Assembly: GCF_036884655.1 (NCBI RefSeq)
Contig: NC_088340.1
Span: 62,001-126,000 of the forward strand
Direction: 5' to 3'
Source of the DNA: Musa acuminata AAA Group
Taxonomy: Eukaryota; Streptophyta; Magnoliopsida; Zingiberales; Musaceae
DNA length: 64,000 nt
The position numbers and the translations under genes were made by a program. The notes beneath the pieces were generated by a model. That model was not told the origin of the DNA. It was given only the letters and a program-made list of their open reading frames with translations, and did not search any database. This document shows, piece after piece, positions 34,239 through 44,265 of this stretch; within the stretch, counting starts at the first letter, position 1; the number at the start of each line of letters is the position of its first letter.

Positions 34239-35249
34239 GTGTTTATGGGTTCTAGAAGATCCTCTAGGGACAAAGGGAAGAGAAGATTAAAAGAAAACTA
34301 TGATTCCACACTTTTTGATTCAAATCTATATGCCCAAAAATTTGCTTCCATAGAATTTAGAAATGTTCATAAGGGAAAGTATGTTGATTTAAATGAACTA
34401 AGCGATTTAGAACCAATTCAATGGTTTGCAAATCTAGACCTTCTCCCAATCCTACAAATAAGTGAACCTATCTACCCTAGGCTTGTTAGGTTGTTTTATA
34501 ATAATCTACATATAGACGAAGAAGAAAGGGTGTCTACCTATCTTTTAAGAAGTCATATATCCATTACGGATAGATCCCTTTGTGACATCATAGGCATCCT
34601 TGTAAAAGATAGAGGTTGTTATTTTAGAGGACAATGGGATGATGAAACAGTTGGGACCACGTATGTTGATGCCTTAGGAATAATTTTTGACAATCCCAAC
34701 TTAATGATACTTCCAAAAAGCTGTGAACATCTGTAACCATTAAGCACTAAAATACTTTATCACATCTTAATTAGTATCATTCTCCTGAAATAATGCCATC
34801 ATGATGAAGTAAGTCAAATAGAACTAGGAACCATATATTCGATCATGAAGGGATACAACAATTGCTTTGGTTACCTTATCTAACAAAATATGATAGAAAT
34901 ATCTAAAAAGGACATGATGCTTCCATATGGTGGCATAATCACTAGAATTCTCCATGCCTACAATATTGCAATTCCACCCGATGAAGAGGTTATAAAGCTA
35001 GATAGATTTAGCATCATAAATAAAAATCTACTTCAACGAATAAGATGTATATTTAGAAATGATCTGTGGGTTAGAATGCTTAGAAGAACCGATCCCGCTC
35101 AACCTGAACTAGAACCAGAAACACCAATCTTTAGGGGTAATCAATCTCCTCCAACTGGTCCCTTTGAGGAATCACATCCAATTGAGCAAGCACCTTCATC
35201 ATCTATCGAAGATATAGGGATTCAGATGGATCACTTTGAACAAAGATAA
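34239..35249 (+). pseudogene. Additional sense ORF of element D, plant-transposon-protein-like
   Basis: It reads MFMGSRRSSRDKGKRRLKE... and includes IYPRLVRLFYNNLHID and SHISITDRSLCDIIGI (34460-34600). It stops at 34736, resumes in another frame (34890-35249) with PYGGIITRILHAYNI, and ends with an acidic, proline-rich tail. The layout 'Y-P-x-L-V-x-x-F-Y-x-N-L ... L-x-x-I-L-G-I' resembles the domain called putative plant transposon protein, often carried as an extra gene by gypsy and SIRE-type elements. Its role is unknown. It lies where SIRE elements carry an extra ORF after pol. Confidence 0.6.
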
Positions 35250-37189
35250 GATCAACTTGAGCATCGCCAAGATCAAATCTTATCTGAGCTGTAGCAGATT
35301 CATCGACAATTTGACTCTTTATTTAGACATTTTAACTTTCCACCACCTAAATGAGCATATGTATATATTTAGAAAAGGTGGACACAATTCCTTCTTGTCA
35401 TGCTGTAAAACTATGTTATTGTAAACTTTTTATGCTCCTCACCTTGTGCGCAATGCCACTTAATTTGATGATCGCAAATCCTTAATATGTTTAACCATTG
35501 GTATCTATGACTTGATGTATTATTTTGTGAGCATTTACAGAGTTAGGAATATTAATGTTGATTGAACTTCGTTTTCGGATTTTCCTAATTCTTTGATCAC
35601 TTAAATTTCATGCTAAAAATTTTATACAAATTTGAGGTGAATGAATGCTTCAATAACATGTTTACTTTAAAGTTGAAAATTTTGTGCCTTGGTGCTAAAA
35701 GTTTCCCCGATGAGCATGTTATACTCTCATTGTGATTTGAGAAGGTTCATTCATACATCAGATTCTTAATCTTTAAGTACTACCAAAACACTAATAATTT
35801 TGATTGAAAAACTATGGCAAAACATTGTCCGAATATATGAATTTGTTAAATTTTATTTTTGGATTTTCTTGACTCTTTGATCAATCACTTAAAAACTCAA
35901 TGCTGAAAGTCTTATTATACGAATTTTACATGATTATATGCTTCAATAACATGTTGGAAACTGTGTGTCTTGATTTTCATGATGATAAGCATGTTTTACC
36001 TTCATGATTGAAGAGCCATAACAAGACTTTATCTGAATGCATGATTTTGTATTTTTCTTCCGGACTTAATATATTTCTTGAATGGAGCTTTCATGAGCCT
36101 ATGTCATATCAAGTTTATTTCATATCAATGCTCTATGATTTTTGACATATGAAATTAATTAACAAATGCATCTCTCATGGATTTACCTTGTGAAAAATGA
36201 TTTTTAATCGAGAATTGGATTTGATGTAATGATTCTTTCACATGAATTCCTTCTTGATGAAGGAATATTTCTTTTTGAGATGAACACTTGCAAGGATTTA
36301 ATTTCAAATGTATATCTTAATCCTTGTGAAAAATAAAGCATGACTTTATCATTCTCTTATTGTTTTTAACTCAATGGGTTTCCTCCTTCATGCAAAACGT
36401 TAATGACAAATAAAAAGGGAAGAAGTAATGAAAGCTATCTCCTTGATGAACTTTTGAATGATACCATGTCATGGTTGCTTGAAAAATAATTTGTCTGAAT
36501 GGTATCTTACCACTTATGGTTGAAAAATGACATGAATCCTTACCACACTTATTGTTGAAACACTCTCCTTTTTATTAATGACAAAGGGGGACAAATATGT
36601 GATAAATTGATGATAGAATGAATTGCTATATACTTGAAATGTTTGCATTAATGATAAGATATCTAGAGCCTAATTTATAATTTTACAAATTGATATCTTA
36701 CCATATGATAAATTGCTATGATTGCTATCCTTCATGTTTGAAATAGAATGAATTGTTTGCATTATGTTAAGATATCTCGAGCTTACATTGCAATTTTACA
36801 ATGTTGATATCTTACCATATGATGAATTGCTATGATTGCTATCCTTCATGTTTGAAATAGAATGAATTGCTTGCATTATGTTAAGATATCTAGAGCTTAC
36901 ATTGCAATTTTACAATATTGATATCTTACCATATGATGAATTGCTATGAATGCTATCCTTCATTTTTGAAATATAAGACTTGAAAATGGATGTCATGCCT
37001 TGACATCATTTTCAAAAAGTTACACCATGATAGGAATCATGATGGGAGTATTGATAAGTTTAAATTAACTTAACTTATCAATATGTCTCTTGAATTCAAA
37101 GGCTTTGAATTCAAAAATGACTTATCTCAAGTATGGCATATAGATAGGGGGAGTTAAGGTTAACTCCGTCATCAATTGATTGCCATCAT
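35250..37189 (+). other. AT-rich 3' untranslated region of element D
   Basis: About 1.9 kb, no coding signal, recurring ATGA/TTGAAA words and a 114-bp tandem repeat near its end. The purine tract AAAAAGGGAAAGAT ends at 37204. Confidence 0.6.
36598..36957 (+). repeat. 114-bp tandem repeat, about three units
   Basis: GATATCTTACCATATGAT starts at 36692, 36806 and 36920, with an exact 114-bp period; units two and three are almost identical over their length. Confidence 0.92.
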
Positions 37190-37204
37190 CAAAAAGGGAA
37201 AGAT
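37190..37204 (+). other. Polypurine tract of element D
   Basis: AAAAAGGGAAAGAT immediately before the 3' LTR. Confidence 0.8.
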
Positions 37205-38228
37205 TGTTGAATCTCGAATTTTGATGATGAAGTCAATTATCATTTATTTATCTAATCTATATGTTGAGATAAGTGTGCAGGATTAACTATGATGGCAGTA
37301 AGACATGCAGCAGGTGTTGAGCCAGAGTCAAGACAAAGATCACGTTGGGAGTTCGAGAGTTCATCGGAAGTATGGATATTTCGTCGGAAGTTCTGCGGGA
37401 ACCATCTGAGAAGTCCAGGAGCTTGCCAAAGAAGCTTGTCAGAACTCGCCAAGAAGATCGTTGCGAAGTCTAGGAGCTTGCCGGGAGTCCGCCAGAGCAT
37501 CACCGAGGGTTCGTCGGAAGTTCGCCGGAAGCTCGCCGGAAGAAGCGATTGACGCACCGGAACACGAATTGTAGTAATGATATCTTAATTATCGTAGTTA
37601 GTATGTTGATTAAGTTAGGATTGGGAGGTGTTCCCATTAACTTAATCAGGGGCCAACTGGGCCCTTAATAGACCCAAATTGGGCCGAATGGAACGGCCCA
37701 TTCGGACCCAGAATTCCTAACCGGCGATGGCACCGCTAGGGCCGGCGGTGGCACCGCCCAAGAGACTTAGTCTCCCAGGAGTTCTTCTTTCTCTTTCTTT
37801 CTAAGTGTTGATCATTCAAGAGATGAGTGAAAACTTGTAATGGTTGTCTCCTAAGCCCGTCAAAAGGAGAAAAGCTGTAAAAGGGTGGTTTCCTTCGCCT
37901 ATTGAAGGAAGGCCTCTAGTGGACGTCGGTGACCTCGTCGGAGGAGGAAGCCAAAAGTGGATGTACGTCAAGATTGACCGAACCACTCTAAATCTCAGTT
38001 TGCATTTGCGTTCTACTTTTTATCTTAACTGCAAACTGCCTTCATTGCTTTACATCAACTACACTTTCACATGCTCTCAATTTAAAGATCTTTTCGAAAT
38101 GGTTTTCATCGAAATCAGATTTTATCGGACGAAAGTCATTTTAACCGACGAAAGTTTTCCATTGCACTAATTCCCTCCCCCACCCCCCCACCCCCCCCCC
38201 CCCCCTCTTAGTGCTCTTGATCCTAATA
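37205..38228 (+). repeat. 3' LTR of element D, internally deleted
   Basis: It matches the 5' LTR at both ends, but near 37780 'cccagga' joins directly to 'gttcttctttctc'. This removes about 430 bp, including the palindrome array and TATA box. A C-rich run is at 38173-38207. Confidence 0.9.
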
Positions 38229-38233
38229 ACACC

Positions 38234-39161
38234 GAGCTGATGGCCTGCGCCGAGGCCGCCAAGTAGAGACCAAGGGTCTCGCCCGGCTCGGGCGAGGTGA
38301 GTTGAGGCAAGCGGGCGAGGCACGCCTTCAACTTTTCGAAGGCCTCCTCGCACTACGGAGTCCATGTAAAGTTGTCGGCCCGTCGTAGAGCCCGAAAGAA
38401 GGGGAGGCACTTGTCGCCTGAATGCGACACGAACCTACTGAGCGCTACCAACCTCCCGGCAAGTTGCTGCATCTCTTTGACCGAGCGGGGGGAACGCATC
38501 TCGGTAACGACTCACACCTTTTCTGGGTTGACGTCTATCCCCCGTTAGTGAATGACAAAGCCGAGGAACCTCCCCGAGCTAACTCTGAAGACACACTTCG
38601 CAGAGTTCATATGCATGTTGAACCGCCTGAGCATTTGGAACGTTTCCGCCAGGTCAGCCAGGTGTGTTCTTGTGACCTTGCTCTTTACAATCATGTCATC
38701 TACGTACACCTCCATATTCGTCCCGAGTTGGTGCTTGAAAAGTTTGCCAACCATCCTTTGGTAAGTCGCCCCAACGTTCTTTAGGCCGAAGGGCATCACC
38801 TTGTAACAATACGCCCCTTGGTTGGTGACGAAGGCAGTGTCTTCTTGGTCTTGGGTTGCCATCCAGATTTGGTTGTAGCCTGAGAATGCATCCATGAACG
38901 TAAGATGTTCATGGCCTGCGGTGGCGTCGACTAATTGGTCTATCCTGGGGAGCAGATAGCCGTCCTTGGGGCATGCCCGGTTGAGATCGGTGTAATCAAT
39001 ACACATCCTCCAGCTTCCATTAGGTTTTTAACTAGGACTACATTCGACAGCCACCGGGGGTATTTAACCTCAGTAATGAATCCAACATTTATAACATGAT
39101 CGACCTCGTTCCCAATCGCCTTCTGTCGGTCGGGGGCGAACCTCCTTGGTCTTTGTCTCAC
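38234..39161 (-). pseudogene. Tat reverse transcriptase
   Basis: The minus strand reads CIDYTDLNRACPKDGYLLPRIDQLVD, FMDAFSGYNQIWM, MPFGLKNVGATYQRM and VYVDDMIVKS, the RT palm with intact YVDD. It continues through the thumb (SSGRFLGFVIH) towards the RNase H part that was cut off by element D. The N-terminal end (39040-39161) is in a different frame, and a stop appears near 38540. The motif set (YTDLNRACPKD, NVGATYQRMV) is of the Tat type. Confidence 0.88.
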
Positions 39162-39164
39162 CGA

Positions 39165-40125
39165 TCATGCCTCGGGGTCGATGTTGAGCCGGTGTTGGGC
39201 CACTTTTGGGTCGATACCGGGCATCTCTTCGGGGGACCATGCGAACATGTCGGCGTTCTTCCTCAGGAAATCAATGAGGTGGAGCTGGTCCGCTTCAAGG
39301 AGCATGGCTCTGACCTTGACGGTCTGGTCGGGTCGGCTCCTCTTCAGGGGTACCTCGATGAGTGGCTCGAGAGGTTCCAGCGACACCTGTGGTACGGGTT
39401 CTTCACGGGGATCGGGAACCGGAGTTGGCGTGGCTTTCCTGGGAGAGTAACCACGGTAAGGTAGCATCGCCTTAACTCCCCTGAGTCACTTCGGGCCTCC
39501 CCAATCCCTGCCGTGGTCGGAAACTTGATGGTCCTATGGTAAGTGAAAACCACCGCCTTTATCTTGTTGAGCGTTGGGCGACTGAGGATGACGTTATAGG
39601 TCAAGGGCAGATCGACTACCATGAAGGTGGTCATTATTGTTTTTGTCCTTGGCACCTCCCTAATGGTGACGGGGAGGACCATGGTCCCGAGCGAGGAGAT
39701 GGAATCCCCTGTGAATCCTGTGAGTACTGACGCCATAGGGGTAAGTCTCCCTCGGTCAAGCCGAGCCTCTTGAAGGCGTCGAAGTAAAGAACGTCGGCGG
39801 AAATCCCGGTGTCAACCATCACCCTCTTGACTCGGGCGTTGGCGATCTGGATGGAGATCACTAGAGCGTCGTCATGATGGGAGCGCTCGGCCTCCCCGGC
39901 CCCGAAGGTGATTTCAGGTTCAAGCTTGGGCCAGGGACATTTCTTGATCATGTTGCTGGCGTAGGCCTTTCTCACCGTAGAGCTACTACCGTCGGTCGTT
40001 AGTCCCCCGGAGATGACAACGATTTGTCTCTCGGCAAGTCCCCTAGGGCATGGAGTGGCATCTCGGAATTTGAGGCACCATCCGAGGTGCCCTCTCCAGA
40101 TCAGTGCCTCTATTTGATTCTAGAG
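39165..40125 (-). pseudogene. Tat gag end and aspartic protease
   Basis: Minus-strand frames 39634-39975 (SSTVRKAYASN, EITFGAGEAE, VKRVMVDTGISADVLYFDAFKRLGL) and 39344-39736 (VTIREVPRTKTIMTTFMVVDLPLTYNVILSRPTLNKIKAV) together give the Tat protease. The catalytic DTG is intact; the frame shifts between the two. 39165-39467 is the linker to RT. The right end is cut by the copia LTR fragment at 40126, where QNQIEALIWRGHL marks the gag C-terminus. Confidence 0.85.
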
Positions 40126-41257
40126 TGTTGGGAAATCTTGGGGGTGACATCACATGTGTAGCGGAAGAACAAGAAAACAAAATCTCCAATTTCCCAAAAA
40201 GATGCTCGTCGTCGTGCAAAGATTGGTGCGCAAAAATCCGCAAAACAAACTGCGTATAGAATAGATTGTGTTACCTAGGGAGATCGTATATCCCTGTTTC
40301 CTTGCATATCTCTAGGAGAGGGTGAATGAAGTCAAGCGTCCTCTTCTCTAGCGGTGATCCACACAGCAGGACTGCGACGACGCTCCTCAAAATTCTAGGC
40401 CTTCTCTGAGGTGGAGAGTAGGAGGAGAATAGGAGAGGCAAGCAAAGGCTCTAGCCTATGAACCACTGAATCCCTCCTATTTATAGAGGTCCCCTGTCAA
40501 ACCCCTCCTAGTGGGTATTGGATCTACATCCAATTACCCAAGCCTTTTAGATTAGTGGATCTCTATCCAATAATCTCTCATGGGCTCTTATTGGATCTCG
40601 TCCATGGGATCCAATAATTCAGGGGCTTATTGGATATCTAATAAGATAGGGGCTCCGGCGGATATCTCATATCTGAACCTCTACTCATTGCAATACCTAT
40701 CATATGTGTGTGACCCTCTAGGTCCAATATCGAGCTGACCATGAGTTATACCTATCAGAACTCCTTCTAAATTAGTGAATTATTATCTCTATAATAATTC
40801 ACTTGACTCATCGACTACGGACATACTATGCCACTACGCCGTAGTCCCCAAACAATACAGGAGAATCCAATCAATTGGACCTGTCTGTCCTTAGTTACCA
40901 TGTACCTATAGTCCCTCATCCATCTAATATCCTAGAGACCGTATATCGAACATGGTGCTGTCAGACCCATACGGTTTCTTCTCGAGTCTCGCTCTAATCG
41001 GATTCTCCTAGAGAACTCTTTCTCTCTCAATCCGAATGACCCTAGCCAGAGATTTGTTTGAGCAAGAATACATGGGATATTCCTCTCATGATATCGAGAG
41101 TGGATGACCCTCTATCGACACTCAATAGCCCTCGTAAGGTCGACTTCCACTGCCAATGACCAGTTGTACTAGATCTGGGATATCCAAACCTATAAGTCTG
41201 GTATCAAAGAGTGGAGCACTCATACAGGACATCCTTAGTGTCTCAAATCTAAGGACC
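40126..41257 (-). mobile_element. Truncated copia LTR (A/B family, divergent subfamily)
   Basis: It begins TGTTGGGAAATCTTGG and is collinear with the LTRs of B for 1132 bp, then stops at CTAAGGACC. The last about 360 bp of the full LTR are missing and no target duplication is visible. It carries an extra block of about 100 bp around 40520-40640 (repeated TTGGAT/ATCCAAT words) and many substitutions, so it is older or another subfamily. TATA complement at 40478-40485. Confidence 0.88.
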
Positions 41258-42446
41258 GATCTTTGTGAGTGGCCTTCATAGGACGAGGTTGTTGCAAGAG
41301 ACCCGTCTCCCTGATTTGGAGGAAGATCTCAGTACGGGATGTATTTAGGGGGAGAGGCGGGGGCCTCGGGAGTGGTAGCTCTTGTCGATCGAGCCCACGG
41401 TGGGGTGGTGTTGGGGTCGCTGAGGTCATTCCCCGGGACAGTTCCGCCCTTGGCCTCTTGCCTTCCATGCGCCTCCTCGCCACCAGCGCCTTGGCGGTGA
41501 CATACTGGTTGGCGCGTTGGAGCATTTCGGAGATGGTCGCTAGCGGCTTCTCGATCAGCGACCAAAAGAACCTCGAAGGCTTCAAACCCATCAGAAAGGG
41601 CTACAAGATTATAGAGGGTTGAGCATCCGGAAACCCTCGTATCTCGGTGGTAAAACGTGCCGCGAACTGAGAGAGCAACTCGTCTTCGTGCTGGGATAGC
41701 ACGAGCAAGGTGGCCATGGAAGGCCTAGGTCGCGTGCTAGCAAGGAAATTTTGCTCGAACTCCCCAGCAAGCTGGTCGAAGGATGAGACTAAGGATTGGC
41801 GTAGCCGACTAAACCATGTTCGTGTCGATCCCCTCAGAGTGGTCGAAAATGCCTAACACATCAATGCATCGGAGGTACCATGGAGGGCCATCTGGGCCCG
41901 AAATGTGGAGACGTGCTCCATGGGATCGGAGCCACCGTCGTATGTCTCCAATGTCGGCAGCCTGAAGTTGAGGGGTACTGGCTTGTCCTATACTTCTTGA
42001 GTGAAAGGGGACCCGCCCGAGCCGCCTTCGCTGGACTCACTCCGCGATTTTTGAAACTCGCATTAGAACGCGTCCAGGCGTTGGTTGACCCAGGACAGCT
42101 GGGTTCTAAGCGAGTCGTTCGCCGAGTCGGACGATATGGTGTCAGGCTCGAGATGAGGTAGCGTGACTCGGCAGGGCGCGGGTATGTTTTGCCCGAGAGG
42201 ACCCCTCGACTCCATTGCTTACTTTCGGGCTTCTCCGATCCCGACCTGCTCCCAGCTCGGGCGTTGTTGGGTCGGGTCAGTCGGGGGCGTCGCTAGCCGC
42301 ACGATCTGAGGAATGATCGAAGCGAGCGTCTGCATCATGCCCACCATGGCCTGCACTTGCTTGGTCAGGCTAAGGAACGCCTCGGGTGTCACAACCGAGG
42401 GCCCTGTGGTGAGCCCCGAGGGTGATAGTCCCAGATCGTTGAACAA
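41258..42446 (-). pseudogene. Tat gag
   Basis: Minus-strand pieces: 42219-42446 (SLTKQVQAMVGMMQTLASIIPQI) near the gag start; a central part in broken frames (41600-42160); and 41258-41591 (MGLKPSRFFWSLIEKPLATISEMLQRANQYV...), the gag core end. The repeated statement 'LxxxANxY(I/V)xAxxL' is typical of Tat gag. Coding breaks at several stops. Confidence 0.8.
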
Positions 42447-42590
42447 ACGTCAGTAGCGATTTGGCGTCGAAGCCGGGATCCCCCCGTCTCTGGGGGCGGG
42501 GAGGGCCTGACTTTCTGGTTCGACGGAAGGGAGGTCGGTCGGTGGTTCTCTCCCGGGGAGAACTCCTGCCAGTTGTTTCGACGACATTGA

Positions 42591-42611
42591 GCCCTTCCTC
42601 TAGCGCTAAAA
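42591..42611 (-). other. Primer-binding-site-like sequence of the Tat element
   Basis: The complement reads TTTTAGCGCTAGAGGAAGGG adjacent to the LTR; similar to the site of element C. Confidence 0.6.
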
Positions 42612-43494
42612 TGTTAGTAAACAAAAGTACCATGGCTGGTGAGTCAGCACGGTTAAGTCCGCGGGCCGATGTCGGGAACTTCTTGCCGAGTGAGTAGGAT
42701 TATGAGGTGGCCACGCCCTCGGGAAGGAATGCTGGTTGGCGTGGGTCGGGGTCCGGGCCGGCTCACTGCTCTCCCTTGTGCGATGGAAGGTATCTCTTAG
42801 GTCGAGACACTCGCCGCTCGGGGGTGGCCGTTTCGGAGCGACTCGGGCAAGATTCGGGCTGGCGGGGTCAACTGGGCCCTCATGAGAGGATGTTGATCAG
42901 TGTTCCTTGGTTTGTTGACTTGGGCGCCGTTTGTGATGGGTCATGTCTCTCCGACTCCGGGATGAATGGCAACGCGTCCTCGTGTACTGGATGGCGATTC
43001 CCGGGTTGAGACGCTCGCCGCTCGGGGGTGACCGCCTTCCTGCAAAATGGCCTTCGTCGGGTGCTCCCCGATTTTGGCCCCTCCAACGAGTAAGTCAATG
43101 GAGTGTTTTTATCTCGATTTTCCCCCCCTTGGCCGAGTGCCGACCATGGGTTTTTATACTAGTGTGCGAGGATTGGTTACGCCTCGGTTTGGTGTGGCCG
43201 CTGACCTTTGTAGGATGGGACGTCTTTTCTGATGAGCTGGCGTCTTTAGGGATGCCTGAGCGGCATCAGACGACATCGCCTCGAGCTCTTGGGATAGTCG
43301 TGTCGTATAGTGTCTCGAGCACGGGACCCAACTTGGCGTGCATCACGAGGTTCTGATGGCGTGTGGTATCGGATTCTAACATTGGTTGGGATGTGGCGTG
43401 TGATGTCGGTGGTGACTCATCCGGGGATCAAAATATATCTAGGTATTTGGTTGAAAGATATTATTATATTGAACGTGCATGAAGTATTCTAACA
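42612..43494 (-). repeat. 5' LTR of the Tat element
   Basis: The left end TGTTAGTAAAC follows the primer site. The right end is most likely ATTCTAACA at 43494; an alternative CTAACA at 43381 would make the LTR 770 instead of 883 bp. The partner LTR is outside the window, so this cannot be decided here. It contains a short internal repeat (GAGACRCTCGCCGCTCGGGG at about 42803 and 43008). Confidence 0.65.
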
Positions 43495-43947
43495 CGGAAA
43501 CCGTTTTAATTTGCTTGTATCCGAACGCACCACACTAAACATTAGCGCGAGCAACAAATGTCCAATAATAACAAAATGGTTGACGACTCTTTACTTGAAT
43601 TCAAATTTTACCTTTTACATTAAAACTTTTATTTAAATAATTAACCAAGGGTTCTTTAAGAAGGTGGAATACATGAGTGCTCTATAGAAGGGTATAAGGG
43701 CAAATTCGTCATTCAAAAGTTTCATTGCTATAGAATTTGCATTCCTAAACGATATTTTCATTTATATTTTATGTTGTTTTAATTTAATATAATTTAGCTT
43801 ATTTTTTCATCATCGGTCCGCGTGCCGGCCGTCAACAAAGGCCGGCAACCAAACTCCAGTGGAAAGTATTTAAGAATCTTTTACGTACCTGCTTCGTGCT
43901 CTGTGGCAGATCGAACCAAGCATCTGTTCCAGTTACATCGAAGCAGC
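43495..43947 (+). promoter_or_regulatory. Upstream region of the NF-YC gene
   Basis: AT-rich, non-retroelement DNA. A TATA-like TATTTAAG lies at 43868-43875, 80 bp before the chosen start. An in-frame ATG at 43822 would add 42 residues with no family similarity. Confidence 0.4.
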
Positions 43948-44265
43948 ATGAGACAGGCCGGGGCGTACTCCTCCATGCTCGTTGGCGGCGTCTCAGGGAG
44001 AACCGGCCCCCACTCGCTGCCATTGGCCCGGATAAAGAGGATCATGAAGCAGTCGAGCGACGACGTGAGGATGATTTCAGCCGAGGCGCCCGTCGTGTTC
44101 TCCAAGGCCTGCGAGCTCCTCATCGGGGTGCTCGTGCGACGAGCTTGGGCGGCCGCCCTTCGCCGCAAAAGGCGGACCCTCCTAAAGGAGGACGTGGCGG
44201 CCGCCGTCACCAACACTGATGTCTTCGACTTCCTCGTCCAGGTGGTGCAACAACAGCCCAAGTAG
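43948..44265 (+). CDS. NF-YC family histone-fold transcription factor subunit
   Basis: 105 codons, no intron. Family knowledge: NF-YC pairs with NF-YB through a histone fold, and the dimer recruits NF-YA or other partners to CCAAT-type promoters in the nucleus. Seen here: MRQAGAYSS, a short glycine/proline turn, then the complete fold LPLARIKRIMKQ...DVRMISAEAPVVFSKACELLIG...RRAWAA...KRRTLLKEDVAAAVTNTDVFDFLVQVV. The LPLARIK, ISAEAPV, FSKACE and DVAAAV..TDVFDFL signatures are intact. Glutamine-rich flanks of larger NF-YC proteins are absent, so it belongs to the short monocot type that starts M-R-x-A-G-A-Y-S, which decided the start. The stop is followed by 3' sequence without another gene. An arginine-rich loop (RRKRR) is notable. 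Confidence 0.85.
   Translation: MRQAGAYSSMLVGGVSGRTGPHSLPLARIKRIMKQSSDDVRMISAEAPVVFSKACELLIGVLVRRAWAAALRRKRRTLLKEDVAAAVTNTDVFDFLVQVVQQQPK

Larger units (their letters stand above)
30177..38228 (+). mobile_element. Element D: SIRE-like copia element without pol
   Basis: LTRs begin TGTTGAATCTC and end CCTAACA (left) or CCTAATA (right). The duplication acacc is perfect (30172-30176, 38229-38233), inside Tat pol between RT and RNase H. A primer site (TTGATATCAGAGC) follows the left LTR and a purine tract precedes the right one. The interior has SIRE-type gag (31681-33265) and an additional sense ORF (34239-35249), but no protease, integrase, RT or RNase H. The right LTR (1024 bp) is about 430 bp shorter than the left (1455 bp). 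Confidence 0.9.
1..43494 (-). mobile_element. Degenerate Tat-type Ty3/gypsy retrotransposon, host of all nested insertions
   Basis: Protein pieces on the minus strand appear from right to left in gypsy order: gag (41258-42446), protease with VDTG (39165-40125), RT with YVDD (38234-39161), a second RNase H of the Tat type (29596-30171), the integrase zinc region (28978-29345) and integrase core and C-terminus (7444-8241). A 5' LTR with adjacent primer site ends the element at the right; the 3' LTR must lie left of position 1. A gene on the opposite strand (114-7187) lies between pol and the missing 3' LTR, a position known for extra ORFs in Tat-lineage elements. When the insertions are removed the pol pieces join at the target-site duplications, which is strong evidence for one original element. 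Every domain carries stops or frameshifts, so it is dead. Confidence 0.85.

Noticed and set aside
38141..38410. Glycine-rich minus-strand frame over the C-run at the element D/Tat boundary
   Set aside because: The homopolymer at 38173-38207 creates it, and it crosses the LTR end.
43822..43947. 42-codon N-terminal extension of the NF-YC ORF
   Set aside because: It has no similarity to NF-YC proteins, and the internal MRQAGAYSS start fits the family.
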